A stretch of DNA of 64,000 nt from Suillus spraguei (taxonomy: Eukaryota; Basidiomycota; Agaricomycetes; Boletales; Suillaceae): NCBI GenBank assembly GCA_016800925.1, contig JABCPU010000271.1, forward strand, positions 1-64,000, written 5' to 3'. Of the stretch, positions 10,528-21,729 are shown one piece after another. Both the position numbers and the translations under genes were made by a program. The notes beneath the pieces are model-generated. The model searched no databases, was not told the origin of the DNA, and was given only the letters and a program-made list of their open reading frames with translations. The stretch's first letter is position 1. Each line of letters begins with the position of its first letter.

Positions 10528-12206
10528 ATGTCTGATAACCCATCGTTCGTGCTCAAGGGCGTTCTGGACGTCGAAATCCAGCAAAAGCCAGTTCCAGAGA
10601 GTGAGTCTATCTTTGGATCTTGGTTCCCTCACGCTCGCTAAATCGCCTTATCTTGTGAAGTTGACCGCAATGAAGTCCTTGTAGAAGTGAAGAAGACAGG
10701 TTCGTTCACAGAGCCTCTGTCCTTTAATTTTCTCCCAAGGCTCATTCGACATGACAACAAGGAATCTGCGGTTCAGATGTACGCCCCTATTTATTGTTCT
10801 GAACTAGGATACAAAGTTATCTCCAGGTACACTTTTTTGTCCATGGAAGGATCGGGGATTGTGTTGTAGAGAAGCCCATGGTATGTCAGTTTCGATAGGA
10901 TCCACGGCCGAGCCTCATCGTTAGCTACCAGGTGCTGGGTCACGAGGCAGCGGGCGTGATATCGAAAGGTACGTCCATAGTTTACCTCTTATCTAGAACA
11001 ATACTTCATCTCAACCTTCAACTGTAGTTGGCTCTAGCGTAACCAATGTCAAAGTGGGTGACCGAGTGGCTATGGAGCCTGGCGCAACATGTCGCAAGTG
11101 CGAAGCTTGCAAGGAGGGTCGCTACCAGGTAAGGATAGTTTTGTACCCCAGTTTTGTTTCCTGATGGTTCCGAGTAGCTTTGCCCCGACGTCATCTTTGC
11201 TGCTACTCCTCCCATAGATGGCACTCTTGCTCGTTACTATCGCCTACCGTCTGATCTTGCTTACCCACTTCCACCAAACCTCAGTCTCGAGGATGGAGCG
11301 ATGGTAAGCGGTTGACCACATGGCATCGCATTTTACTTACATTTGACTCTATTCTAGATGGAACCTCTTTCCGTCGCAGTTCATGCTGTCTCGAAGCTCG
11401 GTGCTTTGCGGTCAAACCAGTCCGTCGCCGTCTTTGGTTGTGGACCGGTTGGACTTCTATGCATGGCCGTCGCGAAAGCTCTTGGCGCTTCCCGTGTTAT
11501 CGCTGTCGACATCGTTCCTAGTCGTCTCGAATTTGCCAAAGCATATGCTGCAACCGACGCATTCCTACCTCCTCCTATGGAGAAGGACGAATCGAGAGTT
11601 GCGTTCTCGATACGCAATGCTCAGGCGATGAAGGAGAAGCTCGGAATCGCTGATCGTGGACCTCAGTCAATTGACCTGGTTTTGGATGCTTCTGGTGCGG
11701 AGGTTTCTATTCAAACTGGTATTCGGGTCGTCAAGAGTGGTGGCACCTTCGTCCAGGTAAGTTGAAATTGACAGCGCTGAAGGAACTGTCTGATTGATTG
11801 TGAGTAGGTCGGCATGGGTAACACCAATGTCAACATCGACATATTTATGGTCATTTGCAAAGAACTCGTCATCAAGGGCTCTTTCCGATATGGCGTAAGT
11901 TTTTTTTTCTATCATTGTTTCTCTCTGAAGCATTACCTGACCCTTGTTGAATGAAGCCCGGTGACTACCCTCTCGCTATAGCCCTTGCTACTTCAGGCAA
12001 GGTTGACGTCAAACCCCTTGTATCGCATCGGTATGCTACCTGTCGGATAGCTGTTAAATGTTTGTCGTGCTAAGAGTTCCGATAGCTTCCCGTTCACGCA
12101 GGCGCGCGAGGCATTCGAAACTACTCGCAATGGCAAGAGCCCCGATGGCAAGGGGGTCATCAAGGCCATCATCTCCGGACCTGATGTCGATATCAACGAG
12201 GCCTGA
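10528..12206 (+). CDS. Zinc-dependent NAD(P) polyol dehydrogenase (xylitol/sorbitol type)
   Basis: This medium-chain dehydrogenase/reductase would oxidise a sugar alcohol such as xylitol, sorbitol or L-arabinitol in the cytosol. Eleven exons splice cleanly. The N-terminus is MSDNPSFVLKGVLDVEIQQK. Catalytic zinc ligands are the Cys of GICGSD and the His-Glu of VLGHEAAG. The structural zinc lobe has its Cys residues in ATCRKCEACKEGRYQLCPDV. The Rossmann nucleotide loop is AVFGCGPVGLLCMAVAKALG, and an Asp (AVDIVPSRLEFA) closes the second strand, which favours NAD over NADP. The C-terminus is VSHRFPFTQAREAFETTRNG and ends DINEA. Exon 3 (10762-10778) is only 17 nt and encodes the ICGSD motif. Exon bounds read: 10528-10600, 10661-10699, 10762-10778, 10827-10880, 10932-10968, 11028-11128, 11178-11303, 11358-11756, 11808-11894, 11957-12030, 12086-12206. 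Substrate cannot be fixed from sequence alone. Confidence 0.88.
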
Positions 12207-12588
12207 AAAATCATATGAAGCATCATGCATTTGCAGAGAAAAAAAAATAGCGTGGAATCATGCATTTCGACCGTCATTTGTATTGTATGCAAATTTTTGT
12301 TGTGATGGTGGTGGGCCTGTTCTATGATGATCGGCGCGTGCAAACAGCATGCTCATCTTGCGATAGATCCCCCCGATTTGAAAATACTCATCGATAACAT
12401 TGTCCGCGTCCAGTTGTTAATTATTGCTTCAACAATTGAGGTACTATTTAAGTTATATATTTATGTAACAATAGCCACTACCTCCCGACTCAGCGCACAA
12501 CTGAGCTGTACTCGATCTTTATCATAATAATGACTCACTCAATACAACTCGAGTCTTTATTATTATCTAATCACTTTCCGAGTCAGCA
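12207..12588. other. Intergenic, no gene seen
   Basis: AT-rich sequence downstream of the dehydrogenase. It holds short ORFs without recognisable content and presumably the 3' UTR. Confidence 0.4.
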
Positions 12589-12700
12589 CCTTGCACTCAA
12601 ACTATCTTCTGTTTTGATACAGCCCTTCGACATCTGCAACGTACCATGCAGACTTGGATACTATTTTTACAGGACGAGATAGACGACAATGTACTACATA
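12589..12700 (+). repeat. Direct repeat copy 1 flanking the second PHO13 copy
   Basis: A stretch containing AACTATCTTCTGTTTTGATA and then GCAGACTTGGATAC, ending GAGATAGACGACAATGTAC, recurs with moderate divergence at about 15674-15770 in the same orientation. The two bracket the decayed PHO13 block. It is non-coding as far as I can tell. Confidence 0.65.
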
Positions 12701-13104
12701 TTAATGTACAGCTTTTACAGATAATTAGATCAACTTTACGTTTCTTTCTGATGGGTGTACTAACACAAACACCTGAATGCTATTATTTCCCCATGACACA
12801 TCACGATACGTCCCTCAAGATCAGCCTTCCTGACCTCCGTCACCCACGTCATCGAGCTCCCTCAAGCGGAGACAGTCAAATTTAGGTGTCGTTCGTCGGG
12901 ACATGTACGTTATTGGATCTCGAGACTACAATATCAATATCTTTCGATGGATGACGCACGCTCTATGGGCTTCACCTAAGAGGTTTGAAAGCATCTTTTT
13001 GGCTTTCTTAACTATCGAACTCCCGCTTGATGGATAAAATTGCAGGCGGAACTATTGACGTTCTTCGCTTCCCCGTTGAAGGATTGCATGCCCCTGTCTA
13101 TCGA
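12701..13104. other. Intergenic, no gene seen
   Basis: Sequence between the first flanking repeat and the PHO13-derived block. Only short unsupported ORFs are present, and no recognisable motif was found. Confidence 0.35.
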
Positions 13105-13470
13105 TTGGAGGTTTTATGACGGAAGATATATAAAGAGCAGAAGTATTTTTTAATCCGTATGTTTCTTCCTACAACCCATCGCATTGCATCAATAGAACTC
13201 GCAGCACAAGGAGAACGAAACAAAGAAACTAGTCTCGCCACATTTGCTTCTGCGCCCAAGACATCAAACATGGCTTTGTAAGACTCTAGAATCTTCGACT
13301 TGCTAACATTATTGATGACGAAAAAAACGTGTTTCCCTTCATGATCACAACATGACCTAGACTGGAAAAAATGCCATTGTCATCTTCGCAAAAGCAAGTA
13401 AGGGACTCCAGTAGGGCGGCCTACGCAACTCGCTTCCAAAATCTCCAAAACTTCCATAACCCGGGCTCTG
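13105..13470 (-). pseudogene. PHO13-like shard, second duplicated block (pieces of exons 1-3)
   Basis: Minus-strand pieces match exon 3 (13110-13180, resembling 3860-3930), exon 2 (about 13240-13340) and a scrap of exon 1 (about 13425-13460) of the phosphatase. They have many substitutions and no usable frame. The order and spacing mirror the shard at 2.3-2.5 kb, and the sequence on to 14.0 kb also matches the corresponding part of the first block. Confidence 0.55.
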
Positions 13471-14041
13471 AGCGGAACCTCTGTTACTATTGACTAAAAC
13501 ACTCGCAGGACATAAATAAACAGTTTCGCGTACGCACCTCTGGGTTCCGTATTCTTCGTTTCTAGTTAGTAGACTTCAGGTGACTGGACCTGTTGATTTT
13601 CTGAACGTTCATAAACACTCGTCTTACAACTTTTAACTGACGATATCCTCATTCTCCCGAGCAGCCCCTTTATCGGTCTAGCCCGCGAAACCCGTTTGGG
13701 TGTCGCAGCACTCCTTGGCGTTCTTCTCATCTCGCCGGACTGAGAACAGGTCAAGTCCATCTATCATATATCGAGATTTGTGTTCATGATGTTCAGACCT
13801 CTCTTCGGAGGAATCGTCGGCCATATAGTTCTCTTTCAACTCTTTCCGTCAGCACACTCAAGTGGCCAGCAGCTAAAGAGAACATCAGCATAAAACTATC
13901 TGAGAAGCAGAAGACAACCTGAAACACTGATTCCAATTCCAATTACCAGTTCCTTGTACTTAAATAGTGTTCTAGATATTTAACAATCTCTCTTATGAGG
14001 CCAGCTCCATCTACACGGGGTAAGTATGAGGAAGACTAGAC

Positions 14042-15308
14042 CTATTGTCCATCGACAACACGAAGGTCTCCGATAGACTGTGTGATGTAGTCGGGTACTA
14101 TTGGTGAAGCGTTTGGACCGGTGATATCTTGCTTCGATGTGATGCCTACAGAACATAACTTTCATTACAAGGACTAATTGTTGAATTTGAGAACGCACTC
14201 GTCAGAACAAGGAGCGTCGCTAGGCCCCCAGTTTGTCCGAACAAAATATCAGTATTCAAGCGATCCCCGATCATTATCGTGGGTTCCGGATCGAATTTCA
14301 CCCTATCATCAACGCAGAACCATAGTCATCTCCCGTCAACCGAACATACCAAAACGTTAGCTAAAATAGAGACACATACTTGGCTTGAATACATTCCAGC
14401 ATCGTCTTTGCGGGTTTCCCAATACTTATTGGATCTTTCTCCAGTGCAAAGCGTAATGGAATGCTGATAGCCCCTGCTGCAGGTAAGAGACCATTAACGG
14501 TTGGGAACGTGCTGTCTTCATTGGTAATCAGGAATCGACAGCCGGGGTTTCGTGTGAGATATTGGAATGCTTTTGATAGTTTGGTATAGTTCACGCTCGG
14601 GTCTAGGCCGCAGATGACGGCTTAGACGTCTGGGTCGAGGAAGGAAGAATGGTTCGAGGGTGCAATCTGCTGTGTGACTGAATTAGCTTGGGTAGCGAGT
14701 AGAGGGCTGGAGTAGGAGCAAGGAAGGAATATCGACATACCGTTCCACCGATGAAAGAAATGCCTTCTTCCCTCAGCTCCTCCTCAATGGCTGCCATCCC
14801 GATCACGTAAACTTTCTTATCTTTTGGAAGTTTCAGGTAAACAGCAGAAGCATGTGTCGATCCGTATATGTCGTCCTACAACCCATGACCTCTGAACCCA
14901 CCAAGACTCAACCCAAATGAGATACCCACCACACTTGCTTCCACGCCCAAAGTATCAAATTTGGCTTGATAACTCTTCCTCGACTTGCTAGCATTATTAG
15001 TGACGAAAAGAATTCGCTTTCATTCATGACATCTGTATTAAAACGTCGTCGTCGTCATTTTCAATACCAAGTACTATGCGACCATAGCACGCACCTCGCT
15101 TCCGAAGGATCTCCTCTGCAACCCCTTCGATCAGCTGATCGCTGTGCCATAACACGCCATCGCAGTCAAGCATCCATGTGTCGCATCTGTCGATTAGGAG
15201 GGAGTATTCTGGGCGGGTCGTGAGGTGGGTGGGCATGGTGGTGTTAGGAATAGGCATGGAGGAGGGTGAAGGATTTGTGTGTAGAGATCTCACGATCGTC
15301 ACTTTCAT
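14042..15308 (-). pseudogene. Second PHO13-like phosphatase copy, inactivated
   Basis: This copy is strongly similar to the gene at 3058-4276 through exons and introns alike, including [27 protein letters not shown] and the C-terminal exons. It carries several lesions. The Gln codon in DPDVQAV has become TAA (14622-14624 on the plus strand). Just upstream of that, about 11 bases are missing compared with the intact copy, which shifts the frame. The AG of the exon-2 acceptor has become TG near 15030. There is also a 12-base in-frame loss in exon 3. An ATG at 15308 opens a longer N-terminus than in the intact copy. The number of independent lesions argues for a real pseudogene, not sequencing error. 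Confidence 0.82.
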
Positions 15309-15899
15309 AATTCGAAATTCAAAGTACAGTCAATTCATGAATATTTGAATCAGAATCATCTTACATCAAGTTACATATTCAACAGTACCCATTGCCCGAT
15401 GTACATCGCCTCGCTGTGTGCACTACTGAGTTATACCCGAGCGCGATCTCGTTCGCAAGCACGATCTTGTTAGAATTCGGGATGTAGAACCACGCAATGA
15501 GAGTAATAACCAAAGAATCTTGTTTATCTGAGCTCTGTCAAACAAGTAAACGGAGTTGCAGAAATAAATAGATTTATTCTACTGATTATGTAAGTGTACC
15601 TTGAGCGCAACAAATTTATTCAACTTTCTGGCAGCACCTGTGCGCGAGTTCCAATATTCGCTGCATGCAGTCAATACCTTGCCCTCGAACTATCTTGTTT
15701 CGATGCAGCCCTCCGACGTATATGCAGACTTGGATACCATTTTACGGGACAAGATAGACGACAATGTACACATATGATGTGCAAAATAAACCTTCTATAG
15801 CAAACTCGAACAGAATTTCCTTTCACAAGAAAAGCCGCGCAGCGGCAATCACTTTACATATGCATGTGCTGATACGAGTGGAACCGTGAGGGGAGGAAT
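15309..15899. other. Intergenic with second flanking repeat
   Basis: No gene was seen. The middle part (15674-15770) is the second copy of the repeat at 12589-12700. The right end runs into the 3' end of the protease gene. Confidence 0.4.
15674..15770 (+). repeat. Direct repeat copy 2 flanking the second PHO13 copy
   Basis: It includes GAACTATCTTGTTTCGATGC, TGCAGACTTGGATACC and AGATAGACGACAATGTAC. It aligns with 12589-12700 in the same orientation, with small indels. Sequence to its left also shares a GCAGCACC stretch with the first copy. Confidence 0.65.
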
Positions 15900-17340
15900 T
15901 TAATTCATCGTGGCAAAGGTGTACTCGGTGGTGGCGAACCCGACTCGGGAGTTCGTCATATCATACACCGAGTAGAACCGCGAGCTGGGAAAGAGTGATT
16001 CAGCAATTCACTTTCTCGGAACGAAAATGTAGCTCAGCGCACAGGAAACAGTAGCCGTTTGTAAAATCCATGCCAGAACCAGAGCGGCTCCCAGTATCAC
16101 CGATGACTAGGTATATGCCGTCGGTGGCACCGTTAATGGCGCTGTTCAACGATCGAGGCCAAATTTGCCCATTCGGGGTGAGCTCGTAAGTAACCCCACC
16201 AGTATTAAAATGCAAAGATGAGAGCTGGCTATACTGGTCGGATGAGATCTTTAAAAAGCCAGTGCTCTCATCTAAGGTTGCCCCCGTAGCAGATTGATAT
16301 TTGTTGAAGGCATCTGAACAGTGGATTAGAAGGGTTTCAATGTCGCACAGGACACCTACCAGTTGGAATGAGAATGAGGGTGGTTCCGGTATCGACGATA
16401 CCAGCTGTCTCGGCCAAAATGGGCGTGGACCCATAGGTGATCGATTGATCAATGCCCCAGTATGCACTCGCTGGATATGTTGATGTAATCGGTACATAAC
16501 TGAGATTTCCAGTAATTTTGGAGGCGTTATAACCGCCGAATGTGAGCTCGCCGCTGCTATCGTTAGAGGAAGCAGGTGCAAAGAATACTCCGAGTACTTC
16601 CGAACTAATTTTTTTCTGCGCAAAGAGGTTGTCTGTGACAGTTGGAACTTCATATGTATTATTGACGATGCCCTGCGTCAAATCAACTGGTCCAAGGCCA
16701 AGAAGTCCATCCAGACCATCATCCAGCTCTGAGTGGTTAAGTGCGACGCCAATAAATTGGTTGTCGATGACCAGATCAGGGTTGAGCGTTATGGTGTCCA
16801 TGTATTCCTCTCCAAAAACGTAACCACAATCGCCGTATGGAACATACTGGAAACAGGTTGACAAAACGCATGTGTCACGTAGAAACAAATACTCACAAAT
16901 TTATTCCCTGTGTCTCGACTTGTCTTAGTCAACTCGTAGGGCTTGATGGCCCCGATCCAGGTATTTGAGCTTCCGGTGTCCAGCAGGAGTGTATCTGTAT
17001 GAAATTGACGACACGTCAGATAAAGAAATTGCAAGAGCGCGAGCAGCTTACAGTACGTTGCTGGACTCCCCACACCAATATCAGCAGTGTATGTCACCAC
17101 AGCATTGGTCGCATTGACGGAAGAGCTGCTGCCAGCTCGTAAGGCTTGGATGCGAGCTCGATCTGCAACCACGATATTCTCGATCCCGTATGAGTTTATT
17201 CTAACGGCGAGCTTGAGAGTAGCTATGCTTGACGCTGTCCGAGGATGAGGCAGCCTGAGAGCGCTCACTGACAGCGAGAGGAAGGCAAGCGCCGGCAGGG
17301 CACTGGCAAGAAGAGATGAAAACGAGCTGAAGGTAACCAT
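15900..17340 (-). CDS. Secreted aspartic protease (pepsin family A1, polyporopepsin-like)
   Basis: This is an A1 aspartic endopeptidase, expected to be secreted. The N-terminus (ATG at 17340) is hydrophobic, with LLASALPALAFLSLSVSALR as signal peptide, followed by a propeptide. The first catalytic motif is LLDTGSSNTWIGA in the exon upstream of 16980. The second is AGIVDTGTTLILIPT near 16370-16410. Typical elements include YTADIGVGSP, GLLGLGPVDLTQG and ELTFGGYNASKI. The last exon reads SRFYSVYDMTNSRVGFATTE and stops at 15900-15902. It joins after NGYCFL across a 60-65-nt intron. Length and motif spacing fit the fungal family, and both catalytic Asp residues are present. It stands alone between a decayed phosphatase block and an intergenic region. 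Confidence 0.88.
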
Positions 17341-17370
17341 CTTCCTGAGCTATCCTTCCTGGCTGGGCCA

Positions 17371-17380
17371 TTTTATATGG
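17371..17380 (-). promoter_or_regulatory. TATA-like box of the protease gene
   Basis: On the minus strand the sequence reads CCATATAAAA about 30-40 bases upstream of the protease ATG. Position and sequence suit a core promoter with a short leader. This is inferred from sequence only. Confidence 0.4.
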
Positions 17381-18370
17381 TGGTCAGTATTAAGATACCA
17401 GAATGTTATTCTGGCAACACCGCCGCAGGTAACCAATAGCAAGGTTCGAAGACACCAAGTCAGAAATGCGACTGGACGTAGGGCTCGTTGCATGGAGATA
17501 CATTAGAGTCCCATGAAATTCATCTATGCAGGAAATGAGTGTTGGTAAGTAGCTGCAGCGGAAGTTCAGCGATGAACTTCGAATGCCCTGCAAAATTTGA
17601 CTATAGAACGCGTTTAGCAGAGACCCTCAGTAGCATTTACACTCCCACTGAGAACTTATAACCGCATGATTCTGTAATTTCAAACTCATTTAAACATTAT
17701 TAAAGTTCTGCACTTACTTCATTTGAAGTTCACATTCTGGCAGTTCAGACTGCAAATATTCCACTGGCGGCAGCTTGATCAAGCCACGAATTGTGTGTTT
17801 GAATTGATGGCAGAATATGGTGCTATGATCAGGAGTGTGGAGCACCTTGTTGTAACTTGTAACTCCAGATAGCTTAGTTCCATAAATTAGTACAAAGTCC
17901 GAGCGGCTAGTCTCTTTAGCCCCCCTGGGATGAGCCATAAGACTCGTAACCAGTACAACGAGAGGAAATACTATGGGTGGCGACGCATGCTGCAGGTGGC
18001 AGGGGGAATTCGACGAAGGCCATAGATGTCAAACTTGTTGAGATGATTGTATGATAGTAAATATTAGTGAGACTTGCTGCTACTGGCCGGACGATGAGGG
18101 CGAAAGGAAAGAACACTTGTGTTAGATACGTAGCGATATATATAGTAGCAAACGATGCTGCCAAGTATACCTTGAAGCGAATGTGTCGGGGGTGTCCTGG
18201 GTCTTGAACCCTGTGAATGCCGTGAGGGTGTTCGGACTTTTTGGCCTAGGTGGTTGAGGGAACCGAACTAACTCAGAGTCATATTGAACAGGAGGTGACA
18301 AACTCGCTGACTGGTAAGTACTGCTGACGTTGAAATATTGCTCATCAACGCACTAGTAAATAATACTGAG
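17381..18370. other. Intergenic, no gene recognised
   Basis: Short minus-strand ORFs (17390-17593, 17714-17938, 17916-18164) show no recognisable motif and no consistent splice structure. I do not call them genes. Confidence 0.4.
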
Positions 18371-18464
18371 CACCCCGCTTCCGAAGGATCGTACAGAGAA
18401 TTTTTACCGTACCTTCAATCATCCATTGTGCCATGATGCGCCGTCAACGTCGAACATCCAGGTC
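18371..18464 (-). pseudogene. Isolated PHO13 exon-1 shard
   Basis: The minus strand reads TWMFDVDGASWHNG, a stop, then LIEGTVKIL and ILRKRG. This matches exon 1 of the PHO13-like gene ([19 protein letters not shown]). The motif I core DxDG is still visible, but there is an in-frame stop and small insertions. No other exon is nearby. Confidence 0.6.
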
Positions 18465-19079
18465 ATTCAGGTGGGGCATGAACGGCCATCACTGGAGTCG
18501 GGCTTCCGTCGCTGACAGCTGCCATGATGTAGCTACCTGATTGATCAATACTATGATTGCCTTTTTGAAACCACCAGTCCCGCATCATGATTTTGCCAAA
18601 TGACATATCACTACTCACTCAAGTCGTCTCAAACAATGTGAGAGATGGTGATTGACTTCGAGACGATATTGAAACTGGAAGGGTTCCTAGGTATTCAAAG
18701 GAAAGCGGTCAAAACCCTTGGTCTCTGTACCGGTCAGAAATCCTACGGTATGTCGAAAATTTTAACATACCAGCGGCATCTTGCCCCTGTTGTCTTATTA
18801 TTCATGCAACGCTTTTATAGTCTTTCTCTGTGAACACGTGCAAGTGGCGCAATCAATTCCATGCGGCTTCGCTAAAAACGACTTCATCATGTACCGCTCA
18901 AATGCTGGAAAAAAGTGTGCGACCTTCGTTCGGATCCTTTCTCCTCAACCGCAATATAGACACGCACAGCAGCGATACTGAGAAGAAAAAATATTAATAT
19001 TCTTGAGGCTAGTAAGGATTTTGACCCTGTTTTTAGTGGACCCTTCCGGGGAGTCGAGTTTGTGTCGCGATTCGAAAGT
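18465..19079. other. Intergenic, no gene recognised
   Basis: Short ORFs only. The right part may hold the lost 5' end of the permease relic that follows. Confidence 0.35.
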
Positions 19080-20560
19080 GAGACAGATATCTGTGATAAC
19101 GGTGTTGCTAACCTCAATGATGCATTTTTCGACTCAAACTCAAACTCTTTCATTTTTAGCTCGCTAGGCTCAGGCCTCATCATCGGTTTAAGTACCGCTC
19201 TCGTCGAAGGAGATCCACCGGATCTCTCCTTCATGAGCTTAGTCTGTTTCTCAGGCTTCGTCGGGAGAAATGGATGCATTTCTCCCTCATAAAAAGGGCT
19301 ATGCGACCCGATATGTCAATCTTGCTTTCGGCTTCGCCCTTTTGGATGTTCAAGTACTTTGTTCAGACTACGAAGAACGTTAATGTGGCAAGCGAGGCTG
19401 TGGTGTAGTATCGCGCCTGAGGTGTATCGATTGAAACTCGGATGCGGTGCGCGCATCTTTTGATAATTTAATTGCGCAAATGACCTGATCCTGGTTCAGT
19501 GGGTTACATTGCGCCAATTACGACGTCTGTTCGACCCAGTTGTACTAGCCTGCTAAGTCTAACGCGTGTTGCATCAGTCTTCTTTATCAATTTGTCGGGC
19601 ATTCGCGTCTTTGGCGAATTCGAGTTATTGTTCTTCAGCATCAAAGTCGCCGCTTTAACTTACTGGTCTCATGATGATGGGATTCATTATCGACCTCGGC
19701 GGTGATGCCCAACAACACGACCGTATTGGCTTCAGATAGGCTTACCGGAGAACACCCCACGACCCTCCGTGAATATCTTCTTGGTGGAGTCATGGCTCTT
19801 GTGTCGCTCAATTTCTTGGATCCTGGAGCAACCTTACCCGCAGCTTTGTTTTCTACACCGGCACAGAGTTGGCTGGCATAAACATGGGTGAAACTGAAGA
19901 TCGGGGGAGAAACTTTATGCAAAGGGCTATTCTTTCGTATTTTGGTGCTTTATATGGGGGCGCGTTCGTCGTTAGCTTGACGGTACCCAATAACAATAGT
20001 GTACATGGTACTGTACGCCGAAGGGGCTGTTCCTGACTTTGTTGTAGGCGCTTTTTGCGGCTAGTAAATCTCTGGCTGGTGTTGCTGACACCACTATTCG
20101 TCGTAGGTACGTCCCCCCACCCATGGGCTGTGCGACTCTGGAATCTAATATCCCATTGATTAGTGACGATCTGTTGTCAGCATCAAAGTGGTGTTGATCT
20201 TTGTGCTTAGTGTTAAACTCGGCCCTCTATATCGGCTCCAGGACGTTCTACGGCCTCGCTGCGGAACGCAAGGCATCTCGCATGTTCGCCAAGGTCAACC
20301 GCGCTGGGATCCGTCGACCCTCGCTCATTTTGAACGCCTCGGACCGTTTGCTTCTTCACATTCCTGAATGCAACTTCATCAAGTTCTACCGGTAATAAAT
20401 AATGTCGCCTGTTCGTCGCTTGTAAATGTTGAATTTATTGTTCGGTAGCGCTCGGCCGGTTTGCAAGCCTTATTGCAAGCTTTGGCCCTATTACGTGGAT
20501 ATGTGTCTCTTATACCCGCATGTATATTGCTCATGAAGCTGAGCGAGCTGCGATCGTTTT
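19080..20560 (+). pseudogene. Amino-acid permease (APC superfamily) relic
   Basis: Fragments of a fungal amino-acid permease lie in the right order on the plus strand but in shifting frames. LGSGLIIGLSTALVEGDPPD and KGYATRYVNLAFGFALL (19150-19350) match the first membrane segments. FINLSGIRVFGEFELLFFSI (19585-19650) matches a middle helix and loop. GFIIDLGGDAQQHDRIGFR is followed by a stop at about 19737. FYTGTELAGINMGE and YFGALYGGAFVVSLTVPNNN follow to 20000. Then come SALYIGSRTFYGLAAERKAS (20215-20280) and FGRFASLIASFGPITWICVS (20455-20510). Stops and frame changes are spread along the whole length and no start is evident. Intact members have about 500-550 residues and 12 helices. This looks like genuine decay. 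Confidence 0.75.
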
Positions 20561-21729
20561 CTGATGCGGTTAATTGCCTTCGTGCGCGGGTAGAGGGATA
20601 AATCGGTTCAGAAACACTCCCATACCAGACACCCTTTCAGTCATACGTTGGCTTGCCTTGATTTTCACAGACATCGTACTTTTTTGAACAGTAGCACCTA
20701 CTACCCGAGCATGTCTAGAATTCGCCCCAATCAGTATTCACAGCTTCTCTGCTTTGTATATCGTCATAATTCATCACGTCAGTGGCAATGGTGATGAATA
20801 CTACTAATTACAATCCAGATCTTTCCTTGCCATTCCTTTTTTTTTTTCTCTCGCCATGAAGAGAAATTTTTTACTGCCGCACTTTGACAATCCCCGCTAA
20901 CAAAAACGGTGAAATTGATGAAGAACGATTCCTTGCTCGGGAAAGGTCAAAGGTTCACGCCGTTCTGGATCGCAAAGAATTTAGGATTCACTCTGACGGT
21001 CCAGTGAAATCTTCCCAGCACTCTAAAAAGGCATCCATATAACAAAGTTTTCGCGTCCATGTTTACACTCCAAATTAGTGCAGATTTGGATATCACGAGT
21101 CGCGTGTTTGTTTGTTCTAGTTTGAATTGGACGCGAGATAAGATAAAACCTACTTTTGAACGTTAAGGTTCGCGCGGCGTTTCATGTCGTTCAGGGGCTT
21201 AAATGAGGTCCTTTCAATCTATGTCGCCAAGGGCGGTTCGCGCGCGGGAAAAAGTCACTGGCTCAATCCCGGCGCTCTGATGAATTCCGCACTGAAACGC
21301 AGAAGAGGGAGATAGTGGAATGTATGCGTGGCTTCTTTCTTCCAATCATGCGTCGTGATGGTGCCACATGGCCATCCTCACTACTATTTGGGGTATTTGG
21401 GCGCCCAGACGGTGTTTCTGGTGGCGCCGAATCCCGCTGCCAATCGCTGAACTTTGTGAAAGATCATTCTGATTGCCCTTGATATGCCTTCCTAGGTTTT
21501 GAGATTGGGACGCGGGAAACGTGCATACAGCCAAGTGCATACATGGCATGAAACAGGTGGACACGTTGAATTTATCAAAAAAAGTTCCTAGCGGACGACA
21601 TGCCTGAATGAACGCTATTCTCTTTGGGACCTCCATTTTTGTAGCCTTCAGGGTCATGGGGCGTCTCGGAACCTGGTTTTTTTTGGAGAAGCGGGCGTAC
21701 TAGTAGCGCCTGTTAGTACCGTTTGTATC
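20561..21729. other. Intergenic, no gene recognised
   Basis: A homopolymer T run lies near 20840, and otherwise only short ORFs are present (including minus 21346-21657 and 21654-21899, which show no motif). The part nearest 21730 may be 3' UTR of the transaldolase-like gene. Confidence 0.35.

Noticed and set aside
18190..18215. GGGTCTTGAACCC resembling a reverse-strand tRNA T-arm
   Set aside because: Pairing fails beyond three bases and there is no cloverleaf around it.
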